Positions 1-9,352 of a stretch of 64,000 nt of DNA are shown here, piece by piece. The notes under the pieces are model-generated. The model saw only the letters and a program-made list of their open reading frames with translations, was not told where the DNA came from and searched no databases. Made by a program: the position numbers and the translations under genes. Source of the DNA: Pandoraea commovens. GTDB taxonomy: Bacteria > Pseudomonadota > Gammaproteobacteria > Burkholderiales > Burkholderiaceae. Every line of letters starts with the position of its first letter. The stretch's first letter is position 1. The stretch spans positions 1 to 64,000 of the forward strand of contig NZ_CABPSA010000006.1 in NCBI RefSeq assembly GCF_902459615.1. Direction: 5' to 3'.

Positions 1-140
1 GTCCAAAAATGGTCAGTAAAACCCAAAGAGGCAATCCCTCTCCAGTTTTAAACTGTCCAGTTACCGGGGACACGTCACTCAGCCCTTAGCGGCATAACTT
101 ACCCGTCCAACTTTACGGGGTCAGTTCAATTTCCGGTGCC
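1..140. repeat. Possible insertion-sequence end with short repeated motifs
   Basis: This stretch has no convincing gene and carries several related short motifs: GTCCA at 1, GTCCAGTTACCGGGG at 55-69, GTCCAACTTTACGGGG at 105-120, and a GTCAGTTCAATTTCCGG variant from 120. Several such motifs in the same orientation within 140 bases are typical of insertion-sequence ends, in particular of IS21-type elements, which have multiple short terminal repeats. No transposase is visible, because the window begins here. It could also be a decayed remnant or an unrelated repeat. The assignment rests only on pattern. Confidence 0.35.
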
Positions 141-181
141 GTTTTGCTTTGCGGCCGACGTGTCGGCTTCGCTCACGAACC

Positions 182-982
182 CTATCGAAGTATCCGGCGA
201 CGCAACAGCACCAGCGCGACGGAGAAGCCCACGACGGTGTAGACGACAAGTGCGCCCACATGCAGCCACGGCAGATCGATGGCACGCCCCAGCATGGCGG
301 GACGGATCAGCGCGACAGCGTGCGCGAGCGGTAACCATTCCGTCACATGACGTGCTGCCGCCGGGAGTTGCGATAACGGGAAGAACACCCCTGAGAGCAG
401 CAGCATCGGGGTCATCACGAGCGTCTGGTAGAACATGAAGAAGTCGTAGCTGGGCGCGAGTGCTGTCATTACCATGGCGAGACTGGCGAAAGCCAGCCCC
501 GCGAGCAGAACCGCTGGCAGGACCACGGCGAGACTGTCGATGCGCGCGTACCCGAGCACGCTTGCCACCAGCAGGATCGCGACGCCCGAGAGCATGGCTT
601 TGCTGGCGGCCCAGACGACCTCGCCGAGCACGATGTCACCCAGCGTCAGCGGGGTATGCATCAGCGCTTCCCAAGTGCGTTGCACATGCATGCGCGAGAA
701 GCCCGAATACATCGACTCGAAGCTCGCGGAAAACATCACGCTGGAGCCGACGGTGCCCGCGGCGAGAAATGCGATGTATGACGTACCGTCGACATTGCCG
801 ACCATCATGCCGAGACCGAAGCCCAGACCGAAGAGGTAGATCATCGGGTCCGCGAGATTGCCGAACATCGAGGCAATCGCGAGCTTGCGCCAGACGAGGA
901 AGTTGCGTCGCCAGACACCCATCCACGGCGTGACGCCCGGCAGGTAGCGAGGCGTATCTGCCGACATGTGATGCTCAGTCAT
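182..982 (-). CDS. ABC-2 type exporter permease, NodJ-like
   Basis: This is a 266-residue membrane protein with about six hydrophobic segments and the ABC-2 permease layout, resembling the NodJ/DrrB family that pairs with NodI/DrrA ATPases. It would form the membrane channel of an inner-membrane exporter. I chose the ATG at 982 because it overlaps the end of the upstream ATPase gene by 8 bases, which points to translational coupling. A second in-frame ATG lies 15 bases further in. The open frame extends upstream, but there it only shadows the ATPase gene. The substrate is not evident: NodIJ exports chitin oligosaccharides in rhizobia, but in other proteobacteria the pair occurs without nodulation genes. 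No nodulation or antibiotic genes lie nearby. Confidence 0.85.
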   Translation of the reverse strand: MTEHHMSADTPRYLPGVTPWMGVWRRNFLVWRKLAIASMFGNLADPMIYLFGLGFGLGMMVGNVDGTSYIAFLAAGTVGSSVMFSASFESMYSGFSRMHVQRTWEALMHTPLTLGDIVLGEVVWAASKAMLSGVAILLVASVLGYARIDSLAVVLPAVLLAGLAFASLAMVMTALAPSYDFFMFYQTLVMTPMLLLSGVFFPLSQLPAAARHVTEWLPLAHAVALIRPAMLGRAIDLPWLHVGALVVYTVVGFSVALVLLRRRILR

Positions 983-1892
983 CTCGCATCTCCCGTCCCG
1001 TGAGCTTAAGAAAGACGTCCTCCAGATTGGCCCGACGGTGCAGATACCGCACCCCCGGCTGGTCCTGCAAGGCATTCACGACCGGCGCGGCGTCGCGAAC
1101 GTAACAGAAGTGGGTCTCGCCGCTGGTTTCGATGCGCTCGGCGAATGGGGCGAGGCTGGCGAGGAGGGCGTGCGGGACGTCGCCGAAGACTTCCACGACA
1201 TCGCAGCCGATTTCGCGCGCCACGAGTTCCGGCGGTGTGCCTTCGGCGATCTTGCGTCCTGCGTCGATCACGCAAAGGCGGTGGCACAGTCGCTCGGCTT
1301 CTTCCATGAAGTGGGTAGTGAGCAGAATCGTCTTGCCCTCGTTCATCAGCGATTTCAGCCGCTCCCAGATCAGATGCCGGGCTTGAGGATCAAGTCCGGT
1401 GGTCGGCTCGTCGAGCACGAGCACGTCGGGATTGTTGATGAGGGCGCGGGCGAGCGTGAGGCGTCGCTTCATGCCGCCCGAGAGTTGGGCGACGCGGGCA
1501 TCCGCCTTCGACTCGAGACGGGCGAACGCCAGCAGCGCTGGGACGCGTTCCTTGATATCGGCCGAGGCGAGTCCGAAATAACGTCCGAAGACCGCCAGGT
1601 TTTCGCGCACTGTGAAGTCGGGGTCCAGATTGTCGAACTGCGGCACGACGCCGACGCGGCGTCGGGCCTCCGGTGCGAGTTTCGGGACGGGCAGGCCGCC
1701 GAGCCTGATCTCGCCGGCGTCGGGCGTGACAAGGCCCAGCAGCATGCGTAGCGTGGTCGTCTTGCCCGCACCGTTGGGCCCTAGCAGGCCGAAGCACTCG
1801 CCCGGTGCGACGTGCAGCGACAGGTGATCGACCACGGGGCGGCCGTCATAGGCCTTGCATAGCTCGGTTACCTCTATGGCGGCATCGGTCAT
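975..1892 (-). CDS. ABC exporter ATP-binding protein, NodI/DrrA-like
   Basis: This 305-residue ATPase would power the adjacent ABC-2 permease. Walker A (GPNGAGKTT, residues 38-46), the signature LSGGMKRR, Walker B with [12 protein letters not shown], and the switch histidine in LLTTH are all present. The segment after Walker B ([12 protein letters not shown]) and the [10 protein letters not shown] region closely resemble NodI-type ATPases, and a C-terminal extension of about 85 residues follows the nucleotide-binding domain, as in the DrrA/NodI group. The ATG at 1892 gives the usual N-terminus, about eight residues before the first strand. An upstream in-frame start would add 13 unlikely residues. 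This is the first gene of a two-gene operon. Confidence 0.88.
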   Translation of the reverse strand: MTDAAIEVTELCKAYDGRPVVDHLSLHVAPGECFGLLGPNGAGKTTTLRMLLGLVTPDAGEIRLGGLPVPKLAPEARRRVGVVPQFDNLDPDFTVRENLAVFGRYFGLASADIKERVPALLAFARLESKADARVAQLSGGMKRRLTLARALINNPDVLVLDEPTTGLDPQARHLIWERLKSLMNEGKTILLTTHFMEEAERLCHRLCVIDAGRKIAEGTPPELVAREIGCDVVEVFGDVPHALLASLAPFAERIETSGETHFCYVRDAAPVVNALQDQPGVRYLHRRANLEDVFLKLTGREMRDD

Positions 1893-2195
1893 GGCGGATC
1901 TGCGGTCTCCTGTCGCGTGGCCGGGCGACAACGATGGTGCTGCGTTGGATCAACGCTGGGACTGCGTCGCATAACTGGACGTTCACCGGCCGGGATTTGT
2001 GCACCGCCGCGCGCCGCCATCCCTTATGGGGCATGGCCTATGGGGCATAAGGCGCGGGCGATGTGGTATGTTTCGCCTCAACAATGTAGCGTGAATTGTC
2101 ATGATTTTGGATTCTCTGCGTGCGCAACGACGCGCGCGACCCCATTTTTCCACCGTCCGCGGTGCCCCCAGTCAAGCCGTATTGCGGAGGACGCC
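1893..2195. other. Intergenic region between divergent ABC exporter and rsmD
   Basis: About 300 bases separate the exporter ATPase from rsmD. No open frame here looks like a real gene: the short frames lack recognisable sequence and a ribosome binding site. The region must hold the promoters of both units. I see no strong sigma-70 promoter or operator in it. Confidence 0.5.
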
Positions 2196-2789
2196 ATGAA
2201 GTCCGGTGCAGGTAACGTGGCGCGTGGCGCGCCGCAGCAGGTCCGCATCATTGGCGGTCAGTGGAAGCGCACGCCGCTGCCGGTGCCGCCGGGCGACGGT
2301 CTGCGTCCGACCCCTGATCGCGTGCGGGAGACGCTGTTCAACTGGCTCGGGCAGGACCTGACGGGCATGCAGTGCCTGGACGCCTTCGCGGGCAGCGGTG
2401 CGCTCGGCTTCGAGGCCGCTTCGCGCGGTGCGCAGCGGGTGTTGCTGGTCGAGTCCGCCGCGCCGGCCATTCGTCAGTTGCGCGCCAATCAGGCCAAACT
2501 CGACGCCAACCAGATCGAGATCGTACAGGCGGATGCCAGACGCCTGATAACCACACTCTCACCCGGGGTTTTCGATGTCATTTTCCTCGATCCGCCGTTC
2601 GCGAGTGGCTGGCTGAACGATCTGCTGGCGCCCGCCGCCCGTCTGCTCGCGCCGAATGGCGTGATCTATGCCGAGTCGGACGTCCCCCTGGAGGACGAGG
2701 CACTCGCCGAGCTGGGCCTCGTGTGCTTGCGCCGGGCGAAAGCTGGAGCGGTGCATTATCATTTGCTTGAATCGATTCCGAAAACCTAG
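2196..2789 (+). CDS. rsmD: 16S rRNA (guanine(966)-N2)-methyltransferase RsmD
   Basis: RsmD methylates G966 of 16S rRNA using S-adenosylmethionine during 30S assembly. The 197-residue product has the family opening VRIIGGQWKRTPLPVP, the arginine-rich RPTPDRVRETLFNWL motif, the SAM-binding DAFAGSGALGFEAASRGA around residue 65, and the catalytic DPPF (VIFLDPPF) typical of N2-guanine methyltransferases. I chose the ATG at 2196 because GGAGGA lies just upstream; the frame is open further back but without family sequence. It sits directly before coaD on the same strand, a very common bacterial pairing, so the two are probably co-transcribed. Confidence 0.95.
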   Translation: MKSGAGNVARGAPQQVRIIGGQWKRTPLPVPPGDGLRPTPDRVRETLFNWLGQDLTGMQCLDAFAGSGALGFEAASRGAQRVLLVESAAPAIRQLRANQAKLDANQIEIVQADARRLITTLSPGVFDVIFLDPPFASGWLNDLLAPAARLLAPNGVIYAESDVPLEDEALAELGLVCLRRAKAGAVHYHLLESIPKT

Positions 2790-2805
2790 AGACCACAATG
2801 AATAA

Positions 2806-3339
<534 letters not shown>

Positions 3340-3380
3340 GCACGCGTACGCCGTTACCGGTCGTTTCGCATGATGTCAGC

Positions 3381-3419
3381 AAAAACCCCGCAGCGTGTTT
3401 CGACACTGCGGGGTTTTTT
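3381..3419 (+). terminator. Rho-independent terminator after coaD (bidirectional)
   Basis: A hairpin with CCCCGCA and GTGT in the left arm and ACAC and TGCGGGG in the right arm, closed by a TTCG tetraloop, is followed by six T and preceded by five A. It can therefore stop coaD transcription rightward and could also act leftward. The convergent binding-protein gene ends about 120 bases further on. Confidence 0.88.
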
Positions 3420-3537
3420 GTTGCGGACATGTTTAAGCGCAATTGCTTAAGTTCGATTACCTAAGCGGCGCATCGCGTCGCAGTTCAGATCGCGAATCGA
3501 AGCGACTGTCTGATCGGGCATTCGTCCGCGATGAGCA

Positions 3538-4341
3538 TCAGAAGCCCTTCGGCAACGGTGCCTGCATCCATTTGACGGACATCGCGTTCAGTCGACCGTC
3601 GGCCTTCGCCTTGTCGATGATCGCGTTGAGCTTCGCCACCATCGCCGTTTCACCTTTGCCCACACCGATGTAGCAGGGCGTTTCTTCAACCGGGAATTTC
3701 AGATCGAAGGCGCGCTGTTTGCTCTTCTCGCGTACGGCGTTCGCCACGATATCGCCCAGCGTCACGAGCTGAACCTGACCGGCGAGATACGACGCCGCCG
3801 TCGCATTGTTGTCCTCATATCGCTTGATGTTCGCGCTCGGCGGTGCAACGGCGGTCAATGCGAGGTCTTCCGTCGAGCCACGCGTCACCGCAATGGTCTT
3901 GTTGGCGAGGTCGGCGGGCACCTTGATCGCGATGTCTTGCGGACCATAGATGCTCTTCGCGAACGGCGCGTACGCCTTCGTGAAATCGATTGCCTTCTCG
4001 CGTTCGGCGTTCTTGCCAAGGGATGAAATGACGATGTCGACTTTGCCCGTCGTCAGATAAGCGATACGGTTCGTGCTGATGACCGGTACGAGTTCGACCT
4101 TCGCACCGATCTCCTTGCCGATCAGCTCCGCCATGTCGATGTCGTAGCCGTGCACCTTGAGGTCGGTGCCGATCGAGCCGAACGGCGGGAAGTCCTGCGG
4201 GATGGCAATGCGGATGACGCCGGTCTTGGCGATGCTCTGGAGGGCATCGGCATGGGCGAGGCCTGCGAGACCTCCCAGCGACGCAACGACAACCGCTTGC
4301 AGCATCCGGCGACGACCGGCTTGATGAAGGAACGCAGGCAT
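3538..4341 (-). CDS. Extracellular amino-acid-type solute-binding protein (family 3)
   Basis: This is a periplasmic binding protein of the polar amino-acid/opine type. After the signal peptide the sequence shows the family 3 pattern: IRIAIPQDFPPFGSIG, GYDIDMAELIGKEIGAKVELVPV, LTTGKVDIVISSLGKNAERE, IDFTKAYAPF. The N-terminus has a GRRRML stretch before a hydrophobic core, cleaved probably after AHA. The extra arginines resemble a Tat motif, although Sec export is equally possible. I chose the ATG at 4341 because AAGGAGT lies about 7 bases upstream; an upstream ATG at 4368 has no such site. There is no permease or ATPase gene next to it, so it must share transport partners encoded elsewhere. 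A FadR-like operator lies 88 bases upstream. Confidence 0.9.
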   Translation of the reverse strand: MPAFLHQAGRRRMLQAVVVASLGGLAGLAHADALQSIAKTGVIRIAIPQDFPPFGSIGTDLKVHGYDIDMAELIGKEIGAKVELVPVISTNRIAYLTTGKVDIVISSLGKNAEREKAIDFTKAYAPFAKSIYGPQDIAIKVPADLANKTIAVTRGSTEDLALTAVAPPSANIKRYEDNNATAASYLAGQVQLVTLGDIVANAVREKSKQRAFDLKFPVEETPCYIGVGKGETAMVAKLNAIIDKAKADGRLNAMSVKWMQAPLPKGF

Positions 4342-4428
4342 GACTCGAACTCCTTGGCTTTTGGACAACGACGATGACGTGAAATGGGGGCTTGCGTACG
4401 CGATAACGCACGCAGGTCACAGCGGTCG

Positions 4429-4445
4429 AACTGGTACGACCAGTG
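4429..4445. promoter_or_regulatory. FadR-type (GntR family) operator candidate
   Basis: The site AACTGGTACGACCAGTG contains perfect ACTGGT/ACCAGT arms around a 3-base centre. It matches the TGGTnnnACCA core recognised by FadR-subfamily GntR regulators and is nearly the textbook Escherichia coli FadR consensus. It lies 88 bases upstream of the binding-protein start on the minus strand. No FadR gene is adjacent. The FCD-type GntR gene near 44.4-45.1 kb is of the right superfamily, but nothing links it to this site. Confidence 0.6.
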
Positions 4446-4686
4446 GTGCTCAGTGATAAAGCACTAACCGTGCCAGCCGCTCGGGAGCGTTGATGGCGAT
4501 AGCCGTGAAGTCGAAATGGGGCGGTGAGGGAGGCTGACGAGCGCTTATGCACGTGTAGGCATTCCGCGCGGCGGTGCGTTGTGCACCAAAGTGAACCGGT
4601 CGGCGGACGAACCGGTGCATGAGGCAAGGTGCATCACAGGGTGCATAAAGGGATGCATAAGGGGCATCCGGCGCACCCACGGCAAG

Positions 4687-5056
<370 letters not shown>

Positions 5057-5139
5057 ATGGCCTGAGCGCCACGCGCGGCATGAGCGGCACCTGACCGCTC
5101 ATTCTGCATCGCTGACGATTCCACGTCTCACCGGCCGGA

Positions 5140-5736
5140 TCACTTCCCCGGCGACGCGTGCAGACGCATCATCGCCTTTTCCATCTCACCCTTGACGACC
5201 AGGTCGACGATGTCGAGCGACCGCGACATGGCGTCGTCGATCTGCTCCTGCTCTTCCTTGCGCGGTGGCTTAAGCACGAAGTCCGCGACTTGCTGCTGGC
5301 TACCAGCCGGTTGCAGCGTGCGGGGATGTCCAATGCCCAGACGCAGGCGCCAGAATTCCGGCGTCGTCAGATGTGCGGCAATATCCTTGAGGCCATTGTG
5401 CCCACCGCTGCCACCGCCGCGCTTGAGCTTGACCGTGCCCGGCAACAGATCGAGTTCGTCGTGCACGACGAGGATCTCGTCCGGCAGGATCTTATAGAAG
5501 CGAGCGAGTGCGACGACCGACTGCCCCGAGCGGTTCATGAAGGTTTGCGGCTCCAGCAGCCACACTTCCTGCCCGGCGACGCGCGTACGCGCGGCGAAGC
5601 CGTGGAAGTTCTTCTGGCTGGTGAGCGATGCGCCGCATTGCTGCGCCAGCGCGTCGACGAACCAGAAACCCGCGTTGTGACGCGTCGCAGTGTATTCGGC
5701 GCCCGGATTGCCGAGCCCTACGATCAGCTTGATCAT
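5140..5736 (-). CDS. pth: Peptidyl-tRNA hydrolase
   Basis: Pth cleaves the ester bond of peptidyl-tRNAs released from stalled ribosomes, recycling tRNA. The 198-residue product starts [15 protein letters not shown] and has the catalytic histidine in [11 protein letters not shown] (about residue 20), the conserved asparagines in GLGNPG and in FMNRSG, and the active-site aspartate in VVHDELDL, all in family order. It follows rplY and prs on the minus strand, the standard beta-proteobacterial arrangement. A terminator sits between it and rplY, so pth may have its own promoter or rely on readthrough. The Shine-Dalgarno sequence is weak. Confidence 0.96.
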   Translation of the reverse strand: MIKLIVGLGNPGAEYTATRHNAGFWFVDALAQQCGASLTSQKNFHGFAARTRVAGQEVWLLEPQTFMNRSGQSVVALARFYKILPDEILVVHDELDLLPGTVKLKRGGGSGGHNGLKDIAAHLTTPEFWRLRLGIGHPRTLQPAGSQQQVADFVLKPPRKEEQEQIDDAMSRSLDIVDLVVKGEMEKAMMRLHASPGK

Positions 5737-5784
5737 TTCGGTATCAGGATCTTGGTACGCGTCATGGTGACATGCGTACCGCCA

Positions 5785-5819
5785 TAAAAAAACCCGCCGG
5801 ACATGACATCGCGGCGGGT
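5785..5819 (-). terminator. Rho-independent terminator downstream of rplY
   Basis: Read on the minus strand, ACCCGCCG (5819-5812) and CGGCGGGT (5799-5792) form an 8-bp GC-rich stem followed by a run of seven T (5791-5785). It ends the prs-rplY transcript before pth. Confidence 0.85.
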
Positions 5820-5859
5820 CTTGCGTCCAGCGTCGCCGCTGAATGCTGGCGAACGAGGC

Positions 5860-6477
5860 TTAGGCAGCCGGCGTTTCGCCTTCGGCCGAAGCGGCAGCTT
5901 CGTCAGCAGCAGCGCCAGCCGGTTGCACGGCTTGTGCGACCACCGGGTTTTCTTGCTCGACGTGCAGCGTCAGCGTCACGCCGGCGGGCAGCTTGACGTC
6001 CTTGGCATGAACCGTCTTGCCAGCTTCCAGCGTCGACAGGTCGACTTCCAGGAATTCCGGCAGCTTGCCCGGCAGGCAGCTAACGTCCAGATCGTTCAGC
6101 GTGTGGCTGATCACGTTCGAAGCCAGCTTCACGGCCGGGGCGTTTTCTGCGCCCAGGAAGTGCAGGGGCACCTTGACGTGGATCGGCTTGTTCGCGTCGA
6201 CACGTTGGAAGTCAACGTGCAGAACCAGTTGCTTGAACGGGTGGTACTGCACATCGCGCAGCAGCACTTGTTCGGTCTTGCCGGCGACTTCCAGCTCGAG
6301 AATCGACGAGTGGAAAGCTTCTTTACGCAGGGCGTGCCACAGCGCGTTGTGATCGAGTTCGATCAGTTGCGGAGCAGCTTCACCACCGTACACGATGCCT
6401 GCGGTCTTACCGGCATTGCGCAGGCGGCGGCTCGCACCCGTACCTTGCAGATTACGCTCAAAAGCGACGACTTTCAT
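5860..6477 (-). CDS. rplY: 50S ribosomal protein L25/general stress protein Ctc
   Basis: L25 binds 5S rRNA in the large subunit. The 205-residue product is the long Ctc/TL5 form: an N-terminal 5S-binding domain (MKVVAFERN, then [20 protein letters not shown]) of about 95 residues, a C-terminal beta domain, and an acidic-alanine tail. I chose the ATG at 6477 because AAGGAGT lies 6 bases upstream and family members start this way; the frame is open upstream but meaningless. It lies between prs and pth, as in most beta-proteobacteria. Confidence 0.96.
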   Translation of the reverse strand: MKVVAFERNLQGTGASRRLRNAGKTAGIVYGGEAAPQLIELDHNALWHALRKEAFHSSILELEVAGKTEQVLLRDVQYHPFKQLVLHVDFQRVDANKPIHVKVPLHFLGAENAPAVKLASNVISHTLNDLDVSCLPGKLPEFLEVDLSTLEAGKTVHAKDVKLPAGVTLTLHVEQENPVVAQAVQPAGAAADEAAASAEGETPAA

Positions 6478-6561
6478 AACAACTCCTTGAACTGCCCGCG
6501 ACCAGGCAGCGATTTCTTCCTGAATTTCCCGCCAAAAAACACGGGTTTCAGGAACGACAAA

Positions 6562-6612
6562 GGCGGGGATAGGCTCCCCGCCGACATAACAACGGCGCCA
6601 CACAGGCGCCGT
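6562..6612 (-). terminator. Tandem hairpins between prs and rplY
   Basis: Two consecutive stems are seen on the minus strand: ACGGCGCC/GGCGCCGT (6612-6592, 5-base loop) and GGCGGGGA/TCCCCGCC (6582-6562). The second is followed by TTTGTCGTT, a poor U-tract. They may terminate part of the prs transcript, so that rplY is read by partial readthrough or from its own promoter, or they may protect the mRNA. Confidence 0.5.
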
Positions 6613-6632
6613 CGCAAAATTTTACCGAACGC

Positions 6633-7580
6633 TTATTCCGCGAACAGCGACATCACCGAGTCGCCACGACGGATACGCGAGAACGTCTCGGCCAGCAGGT
6701 TCGCGCAGCTCAGTTGGCGAATCTTGCCGCCCTTCGAGTCGTCGCGCAGCGGGATCGTGTCGGTGACGACCACTTCATCCAGCTCCGAGGCGTTGATGCG
6801 CGCTGCGGCACCGCCCGAAAGCACCGGGTGCGTACAGTAGGCATACACCTTCTTCGCGCCACGTTCCTTCAGCACTTGTGCGGCCTTGCACAGCGTACCG
6901 GCGGTGTCGACCATGTCATCCATGATGACGCAGGTACGGCCTTCGACCTCACCGATGATGTTCATCACTTCAGCGACGTTGGCCTTCGGACGACGCTTGT
7001 CGATGATGGCCAGATCGCAATGCAGTTGCTTGGCGAGGGCACGGGCACGGACCACGCCGCCGACGTCGGGCGACACCACCAGCAGGTTTTCGTGGTTCTG
7101 CGCGCGCACGTCTTGCAGCAGCAGCGGCGAAGCGTAGATGTTGTCGACCGGGATATCGAAGAAGCCCTGAATCTGGTCGGCGTGCAGGTCCATCGTGATG
7201 ATGCGTTCGACGCCTGCGATTTGCAGCATGTTGGCTACGACCTTCGCCGAGATCGCCACGCGCGCCGAGCGGGGGCGACGATCCTGACGGGCATAGCCGA
7301 AATACGGGATGGCAGCGGTGATCCGGCCGGCAGAAGCGCGCTTGAGCGCGTCGACCATGATCATCAGTTCCATCAGATTGTCGTTGGTCGGAGCGCACGT
7401 CGACTGGAGGACGAAGACGTCCTTGCCGCGCACGTTTTCCTGAATTTCGACTTGAATCTCACCATCCGAGAACCGGCTGGCCATGGCTTTGCCGAGAGGG
7501 ATACCGAGAGTATCGACGACCGCTTGGGCCAAGGCGGGATTGGCGTTCCCGGTGAATACCATCAGGTTATCACTACTCAT
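6633..7580 (-). CDS. prs: Ribose-phosphate pyrophosphokinase (PRPP synthetase)
   Basis: Prs makes phosphoribosyl pyrophosphate from ribose 5-phosphate and ATP, feeding nucleotide, histidine and tryptophan synthesis. The 315-residue length and start [18 protein letters not shown] are standard. Visible motifs are the regulatory-flexible YGYARQDRR-like loop ([15 protein letters not shown]), the metal-binding [11 protein letters not shown], and the PRPP-binding [13 protein letters not shown]. The ATG at 7580 matches family length; the open frame upstream runs into the tRNA gene. PRPP is also the end product to which phosphonate-derived ribose 1,5-bisphosphate is routed by PhnN, whose gene lies 30 kb away in this window. 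Confidence 0.97.
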   Translation of the reverse strand: MSSDNLMVFTGNANPALAQAVVDTLGIPLGKAMASRFSDGEIQVEIQENVRGKDVFVLQSTCAPTNDNLMELMIMVDALKRASAGRITAAIPYFGYARQDRRPRSARVAISAKVVANMLQIAGVERIITMDLHADQIQGFFDIPVDNIYASPLLLQDVRAQNHENLLVVSPDVGGVVRARALAKQLHCDLAIIDKRRPKANVAEVMNIIGEVEGRTCVIMDDMVDTAGTLCKAAQVLKERGAKKVYAYCTHPVLSGGAAARINASELDEVVVTDTIPLRDDSKGGKIRQLSCANLLAETFSRIRRGDSVMSLFAE

Positions 7581-7630
7581 CTGGCTACCTGCGGGACGTT
7601 TGGATGCTGAGACTTTACGACAGAAGAAAT

Positions 7631-7707
7631 TGGCAGGGGAGGAAGGACTCGAACCCTCGTATGCCGGAATCAAAATCCGGTGCCTTAACCAACTTGGCGA
7701 CTCCCCT
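7631..7707 (-). tRNA. tRNA-Gln (anticodon TTG)
   Basis: On the minus strand a complete cloverleaf can be folded: acceptor AGGGGAG pairing with CTCCCCT, discriminator G and encoded CCA (7633-7631), anticodon stem CCGGA/TCCGG around loop TTTTGAT with anticodon TTG, and the T-loop GGTTCGAGTCC. It lies between ispE and prs, its usual place in Burkholderiaceae. Confidence 0.95.
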
Positions 7708-7761
7708 ACACTAACCGATGCCTTCGCTGCGTCGTAGGAAACGCAACAAAGTAAAACCCTT

Positions 7762-8631
7762 TTACGCGAAGGCGAACATTGGATGTTCGGCCAGGCTAGT
7801 GGTCACTTGACCCATCCAGCGCTCTGGCAATCGCTTGCATGCCGCTTCCGCATCTGCTTTCGTGTCGAATACGCCAAACACGCTAGCGCCGGATCCCGTC
7901 ATACGTGCAGTGGTGAAGGTTCTGAACCAGTCAATCACAGCAGCGACTTCCGCGTATTCTCGAGTGACAACCGCCTGCATGTCGTTACGGAAGATTTCAT
8001 CCGTTTCGAACACGTTTTTGTTGGCGTGCTCAAGAAAGAACGCCATTGTGACGATCTTCGTATCCCTTGTCAACAGGGGATCCGTAAATATTTTGTTGGT
8101 TGCGACGTGTACGCGCGGGTTCACCACGAGGAAGTGGCGCTGCGGCAAATCCACGGCGTGCAGCTCTTCGCCAAGGCCCTCTGCGAAGGCATTGCGGCCG
8201 AAAACGAAAAACGGCACGTCTGCACCGAGTTTCAGGGCCAATGTCTGGAGGGTTTCGCGCGGAAGATCGAGTTGCCACATGCGGTTGAGCGCGAGCAACG
8301 TCGTCGCGGCGTCGGAACTGCCGCCACCAATGCCACCACCGGCCGGCAAGCGCTTCTCGATGCCGATATCCACGCCGAAACGCACGCCGCAGTGTTCTTG
8401 CAGCAGGCGCGCGGCGCGCACCGTCAGATCGGTCTCCGGCGGCACGCCGGGCAGCGGATTCGTGTGAACGATCTGCCCGTCGTCGCGGCGCTCGAAATGC
8501 AGCGTGTCGGCCCAGTCGATCAGTTGAAAGACGGTTTGCAGTTCGTGATACCCGTTAGGCCGTTGCCCGACGATGTGCAGGAACAGGTTCAGCTTGGCCG
8601 GGGCCGGGCAGTCACGCAGGATTTCGTACAT
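7762..8631 (-). CDS. ispE: 4-diphosphocytidyl-2-C-methyl-D-erythritol kinase
   Basis: IspE phosphorylates CDP-methylerythritol with ATP in the non-mevalonate isoprenoid pathway. The 289-residue GHMP kinase shows the substrate-binding start [26 protein letters not shown], the ATP-binding glycine loop [16 protein letters not shown] around residue 100, and the C-terminal GHMP motif [13 protein letters not shown]. It lies 52 bases downstream of lolB on the same strand and probably belongs to the TPR-lolB-ispE unit, a conserved arrangement in this family. Confidence 0.96.
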   Translation of the reverse strand: MYEILRDCPAPAKLNLFLHIVGQRPNGYHELQTVFQLIDWADTLHFERRDDGQIVHTNPLPGVPPETDLTVRAARLLQEHCGVRFGVDIGIEKRLPAGGGIGGGSSDAATTLLALNRMWQLDLPRETLQTLALKLGADVPFFVFGRNAFAEGLGEELHAVDLPQRHFLVVNPRVHVATNKIFTDPLLTRDTKIVTMAFFLEHANKNVFETDEIFRNDMQAVVTREYAEVAAVIDWFRTFTTARMTGSGASVFGVFDTKADAEAACKRLPERWMGQVTTSLAEHPMFAFA

Positions 8632-8683
8632 GGCGAGGCAAAAAACGGAAGACTGTGAATGGGTGGGGGAGCGGGGCGCAGGC

Positions 8684-9352
8684 TTATTCGTCGATCACGA
8701 GTCGCACGGCGAGCGGAGAGCCGTCGAGATCGCGCGACAGATCGACACGTTTGACGCGCAACGGTGTGCCGTCGAAATATGCCTGATAGTCGATGGTCCA
8801 GCCATCCTGCGTCAGATGGGTGGGGCGCTGCGTTTGCGGATCGCGTTCGATGCTCGCCTGCGACCCCGGCGCACCCTGCATGCGTAGCCAGTAACGCAGG
8901 CCGCCCACAGGCAACGCGAAGCCGAGCGCATCGTGCATCACATCTTCGAGACGAGGCCCGGTGAGCGGTGCTTTGCCCGGCAGTTCCAACGAGGCACTTC
9001 GCGGATTCTCGCGCACGATCGCTTGCGTCTGACCCAGCGGGTCGAGCAATTGGACGGTGGCGTTCTCGCCGTTCTGCTGCCAGTCGAAATTGCCGTACGT
9101 ATTGCGTGCTTCGCCGTTCTGCTCGTAACGCACCGAGAAGCGGCCGCGATAGTGTTCGACGGTGGTGCCCGCAGTCGGCTCGACGGGTGTTGGCGGTGCG
9201 AGGCTGGCACATCCTGTTGCGATGACGCTCGCCGCGCAGGCCACCACGAGGGCGGCCGCACGAACGAACTTCGATGCGTCGGCACGGCGTGTCACCGCGC
9301 GCGACGCGAATAGAGACTTCTCGACCATACGCGCTAACGTCATTACGGTCAT
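8684..9352 (-). CDS. lolB: Outer-membrane lipoprotein LolB
   Basis: LolB receives lipoproteins from the periplasmic carrier LolA and inserts them into the outer membrane. The 222-residue product has a lipoprotein signal with the lipobox VIATGC near residue 49, followed by [28 protein letters not shown], the family beta-sheet opening, and LLDPLGQT. The ATG at 9352 overlaps the TAA stop of the upstream TPR gene (TAATG), indicating coupling; later ATGs at 9343 and 9328 are alternatives. It is followed by ispE. Confidence 0.9.
   Translation of the reverse strand: MTVMTLARMVEKSLFASRAVTRRADASKFVRAAALVVACAASVIATGCASLAPPTPVEPTAGTTVEHYRGRFSVRYEQNGEARNTYGNFDWQQNGENATVQLLDPLGQTQAIVRENPRSASLELPGKAPLTGPRLEDVMHDALGFALPVGGLRYWLRMQGAPGSQASIERDPQTQRPTHLTQDGWTIDYQAYFDGTPLRVKRVDLSRDLDGSPLAVRLVIDE

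Noticed and set aside
136-1075. Short plus-strand frames over the first ABC permease gene
   Set aside because: Arg/Ala/Pro-rich shadows of the minus-strand permease. The permease has clear membrane segments and a paired ATPase.
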